NCBI RefSeq assembly: GCF_025143365.1 | Contig: NZ_JALXPE010000064.1 | Location: 1-22,601 of the forward strand | DNA: 22,601 bases | Direction: 5' to 3' | Source: Microbacterium sp. p3-SID336 | GTDB taxonomy: Bacteria; Actinomycetota; Actinomycetes; Actinomycetales; Microbacteriaceae | Part shown: positions 21,242-22,601 of the stretch, in pieces | Layout of the letters: every line of letters begins with the position of its first letter | Numbering within the stretch: the stretch's first letter is position 1 | Notes under the pieces: model-generated | Database searches by the model: none | What the model was told of the DNA's origin: nothing | What the model saw: the letters and a program-made list of their open reading frames with translations, nothing else | Made by a program: the position numbers and the translations under genes

Positions 21242-21856
21242 TCAGACGCAGGCAGCGAACAGCGCGAGGCACTCCCGCCGCAGCCGGTCGATGGCGTCCG
21301 CATCGCCGCGCACATGCCGGATCAGGGCGTTCTGCAGCATCCCGTCGGTGAGGGAGTAGGCCAGGAGCGCGTCGAAGCGGCACGGCTTGCCCGCGAGCTC
21401 CGCATAGCGCTCGAGGACGCCCCAGATGGCCTCCTGCAGCATCGCCTCGACCTGTTCGATGGTGTCGCCGAAGCCCGACTCGAAGAGGGCCTGATTGCGC
21501 AGGTCGTACCAGAGGCGGTGCAGGGCGGCGTCGTCGCGAAGGCTCCTCGTCATCTCCTCCGCGACGCCGATCGCGAGCTCGTCGGGCGTGGTCGCGGACG
21601 CGACGATGGCCGCGTACCGCTCGGCCGGGCGGCCCTTCGAGATGCGGACGGCCTCGGCGATGAGGTCATTCTTGTCGGTGAAGTAGTAGTGCAGGGATCC
21701 GTGGGACAGGTCGGAGCGCTGCGCGATCTCCCGTAGGCCGGTGCGCGCGAAGCCGCGTTCGGCGATGGCCTCGAGGGCGGCTTCGGCGAGACCGCGCCGC
21801 CGCAGGGCGAACTTGTCCGTGCCGGCGCGCTCGGCACGCTTGATCGCTGTATTCAC
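21242..21856 (-). CDS. TetR family transcriptional regulator
   Basis: The 204-residue protein has the N-terminal TetR DNA-binding domain. It starts with a helix (LAEAALEAIAERGFART), then the helix-turn-helix TGLREIAQRSDLSHGSLHYYF (about 39-59) with the family's 'hYYhFxxKxxL' ending as HYYFTDKNDL. A helical ligand domain fills the rest, with no recognisable ligand motif. The GTG at 21856 is preferred over a TTG at 21895, because GGGGGACGAG lies upstream and the added residues are atypical. A 22-bp tandem repeat at 21926-21969 upstream is a candidate operator for autoregulation or for control of the divergent gene at 22309. Its stop is 6 bp from that of LtrA, with no room for a terminator. Confidence 0.88.
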   Translation of the reverse strand: MNTAIKRAERAGTDKFALRRRGLAEAALEAIAERGFARTGLREIAQRSDLSHGSLHYYFTDKNDLIAEAVRISKGRPAERYAAIVASATTPDELAIGVAEEMTRSLRDDAALHRLWYDLRNQALFESGFGDTIEQVEAMLQEAIWGVLERYAELAGKPCRFDALLAYSLTDGMLQNALIRHVRGDADAIDRLRRECLALFAACV

Positions 21857-21894
21857 TGACTCGTCCCCCACGTACCACCCCACCGGTCGCCGCA

Positions 21895-21969
21895 ATGCTA
21901 TGGCATCGCTGGGACTTTGACCAGATGTCCGAGAAAAACTGGACAGTCATCCGACAAAAACTTGACAGT
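21895..21969 (-). promoter_or_regulatory. TetR gene promoter with a tandem 22-bp operator-like repeat
   Basis: On the minus strand TAGCAT (21900-21895) is a -10 and TGGTCA (21923-21918) a possible -35 at 17-bp spacing. Directly upstream two 22-bp units, 21926-21947 and 21948-21969, repeat head to tail with 18 of 22 bases identical. The unit at 21926 contains the dyad TGTCC-N10-GGACA. The 22-bp period (two helical turns) would place bound proteins on one face of the DNA. Confidence 0.5.
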
Positions 21970-22156
21970 TGCCAAGTTCGATGTTGCACTGGAAGGACGC
22001 GGTCGAGCGCTTCCCCGGCGCCGGACCGCCTCCCGCCGCGTGTGCGACCCCATCGCCCCGGCTTCCCGCCGCCCTCGACTCTTCGAGCGCCGGCGTCGCA
22101 GAGCGGAGAGATGTCCCCGCATCCCTCCGCTCTGCCCTCCTCGCCCGGCGGTCTGA

Positions 22157-22308
22157 TATACTGCTGATGCAACGTGTGCGTTTCGCCCCTCTCGGCCGCC
22201 GCGTCGCCACTGATCAGGGCCCATCCACGGACCGCGCACATCGACGCGCGCGGAACCGCCCTCGATCTCTCGATCTGCGGAGCGCACCGGCGCGACCGCC
22301 ACACAGCA
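22157..22308 (+). promoter_or_regulatory. Extended -10 promoter and long leader of the right-edge gene
   Basis: TGATATACT (22154-22162) is an extended -10 element (TGN plus TATACT), the best single promoter match in the window; no -35 is apparent. Transcription would start near 22169, leaving about 140 nt of GC-rich leader before the ATG at 22309. The stretch from 21970 to 22153 contains no gene or structure that I can support, apart from an unpaired consensus-like TTGACA at 21962. Confidence 0.5.
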
Positions 22309-22601
22309 ATGAGCATCATCATGAGTACGACCACCGTCCCCCCGTCCGACCCCCTCACCTGGAAGCAGGCCGACGTCGACGTGCACGTCGCGACCCGTGG
22401 CGGCGAGTTCGCCGGCTTCGTCGAGTTCGACGGCGCCGCCCACGTGCTGCGCGACGAGCGCGGCACCGAGCTCGGCAGCTTCGACGCCCTCGACGACGCG
22501 TTCCGCGCGCTCGCCGAGGCGCAGCAGCCCGCACCCGGGGCCGCTCTCGGGTTCACCCCGCGCGCTGGTGATGTCGCCGTCGATGCCCTTCAGCACCTCG
22601 A
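22309..22601 (+). CDS. Unrecognised protein, partial at the right edge
   Basis: An open frame runs from ATG 22309 (or the in-frame ATG 22321) to the window end, with 97 codons seen and no stop. The reading has typical high-GC codon use (third positions nearly all G or C), which supports real coding. The visible N-terminal part is acidic and soluble, with a possible beta-rich piece (DVDVHVATRGGEFAGFVEFDG) followed by a helix (SFDALDDAFRALAEAQQ). No signal peptide or membrane helix is seen. No Shine-Dalgarno precedes either ATG. The family is not recognised and no function is proposed. A strong extended -10 lies about 150 bp upstream, and the divergent TetR gene could regulate it. Confidence 0.6.
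   Translation, partial: MSIIMSTTTVPPSDPLTWKQADVDVHVATRGGEFAGFVEFDGAAHVLRDERGTELGSFDALDDAFRALAEAQQPAPGAALGFTPRAGDVAVDALQHL

Noticed and set aside
21962..21990. TTGACA at 21962 as a plus-strand promoter
   Set aside because: At 17-bp spacing the -10 would be TGCACT, a poor match, and TTGACA is part of the tandem repeat. The TATACT at 22157 is a better promoter.
1..22601. tRNA, rRNA, insertion sequences, prophage genes, CRISPR arrays
   Set aside because: None was seen by eye; a dedicated RNA and repeat search was not possible here.

Overview
The window is high-GC DNA with dense coding on both strands, frequent GTG starts, and little besides CDSs. Gene content and style (Wzx/Wzy-type exopolysaccharide genes, a polyprenyl-phosphate sugar transferase, LtrA, secreted Ala-rich proteins) suggest an actinobacterium, probably Microbacteriaceae and Microbacterium-like. 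That placement is inferred from composition and protein character, not from a marker gene.

About 20 kb is one extracellular-polysaccharide / cell-surface locus. Left part: a nucleotidylyltransferase running off the left edge (minus), then a plus-strand row of a GT2-GtrA fusion, a PaaK/CapK-like adenylate-forming enzyme and a Wzz-like chain-length protein, closed by a strong terminator at 4197-4230. Facing it on the minus strand are a Gfo/Idh/MocA oxidoreductase, an aldo/keto-reductase-like barrel of unknown activity and a secreted family-16 glycoside hydrolase. From a divergent promoter region near 8.07 kb a second plus row encodes a GT2 glycosyltransferase and a split Alg14/Alg13-type glycosyltransferase pair.

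From about 19.7 kb back to 10.1 kb lies a long minus-strand gene row, probably one operon: the initiating sugar transferase, a membrane-anchored protein of unknown function, a 1231-residue secreted multidomain protein (fibrinogen-like, propeller-like, FN3 and repeated beta-sandwich domains), a CDP-alcohol phosphotransferase, a Wzy-like polymerase and a Wzx-like flippase. Together these give a plausible Wzx/Wzy pathway: the sugar transferase primes undecaprenyl phosphate, glycosyltransferases extend, Wzx flips, Wzy polymerises under Wzz control, and the hydrolase trims. The nucleotidylyltransferase and CDP-alcohol phosphotransferase could add a phospho-alcohol to the polymer or a lipid. The right end leaves the cluster: an LtrA membrane protein, a convergent TetR regulator with a tandem operator-like repeat upstream, and a start-only gene running off the right edge.

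The most unusual non-coding signal is a set of iterated CTGGGGA-type boxes (TCCCCAG on the plus strand) in the leaders of several cluster genes, in one case spaced exactly 16 bp apart. Others are four TCGGGTGA repeats around a hairpin before the large secreted protein, and hairpins in the leaders of the Wzz-like and GH16 genes. No tRNA, rRNA, CRISPR array, transposase or phage gene was seen.
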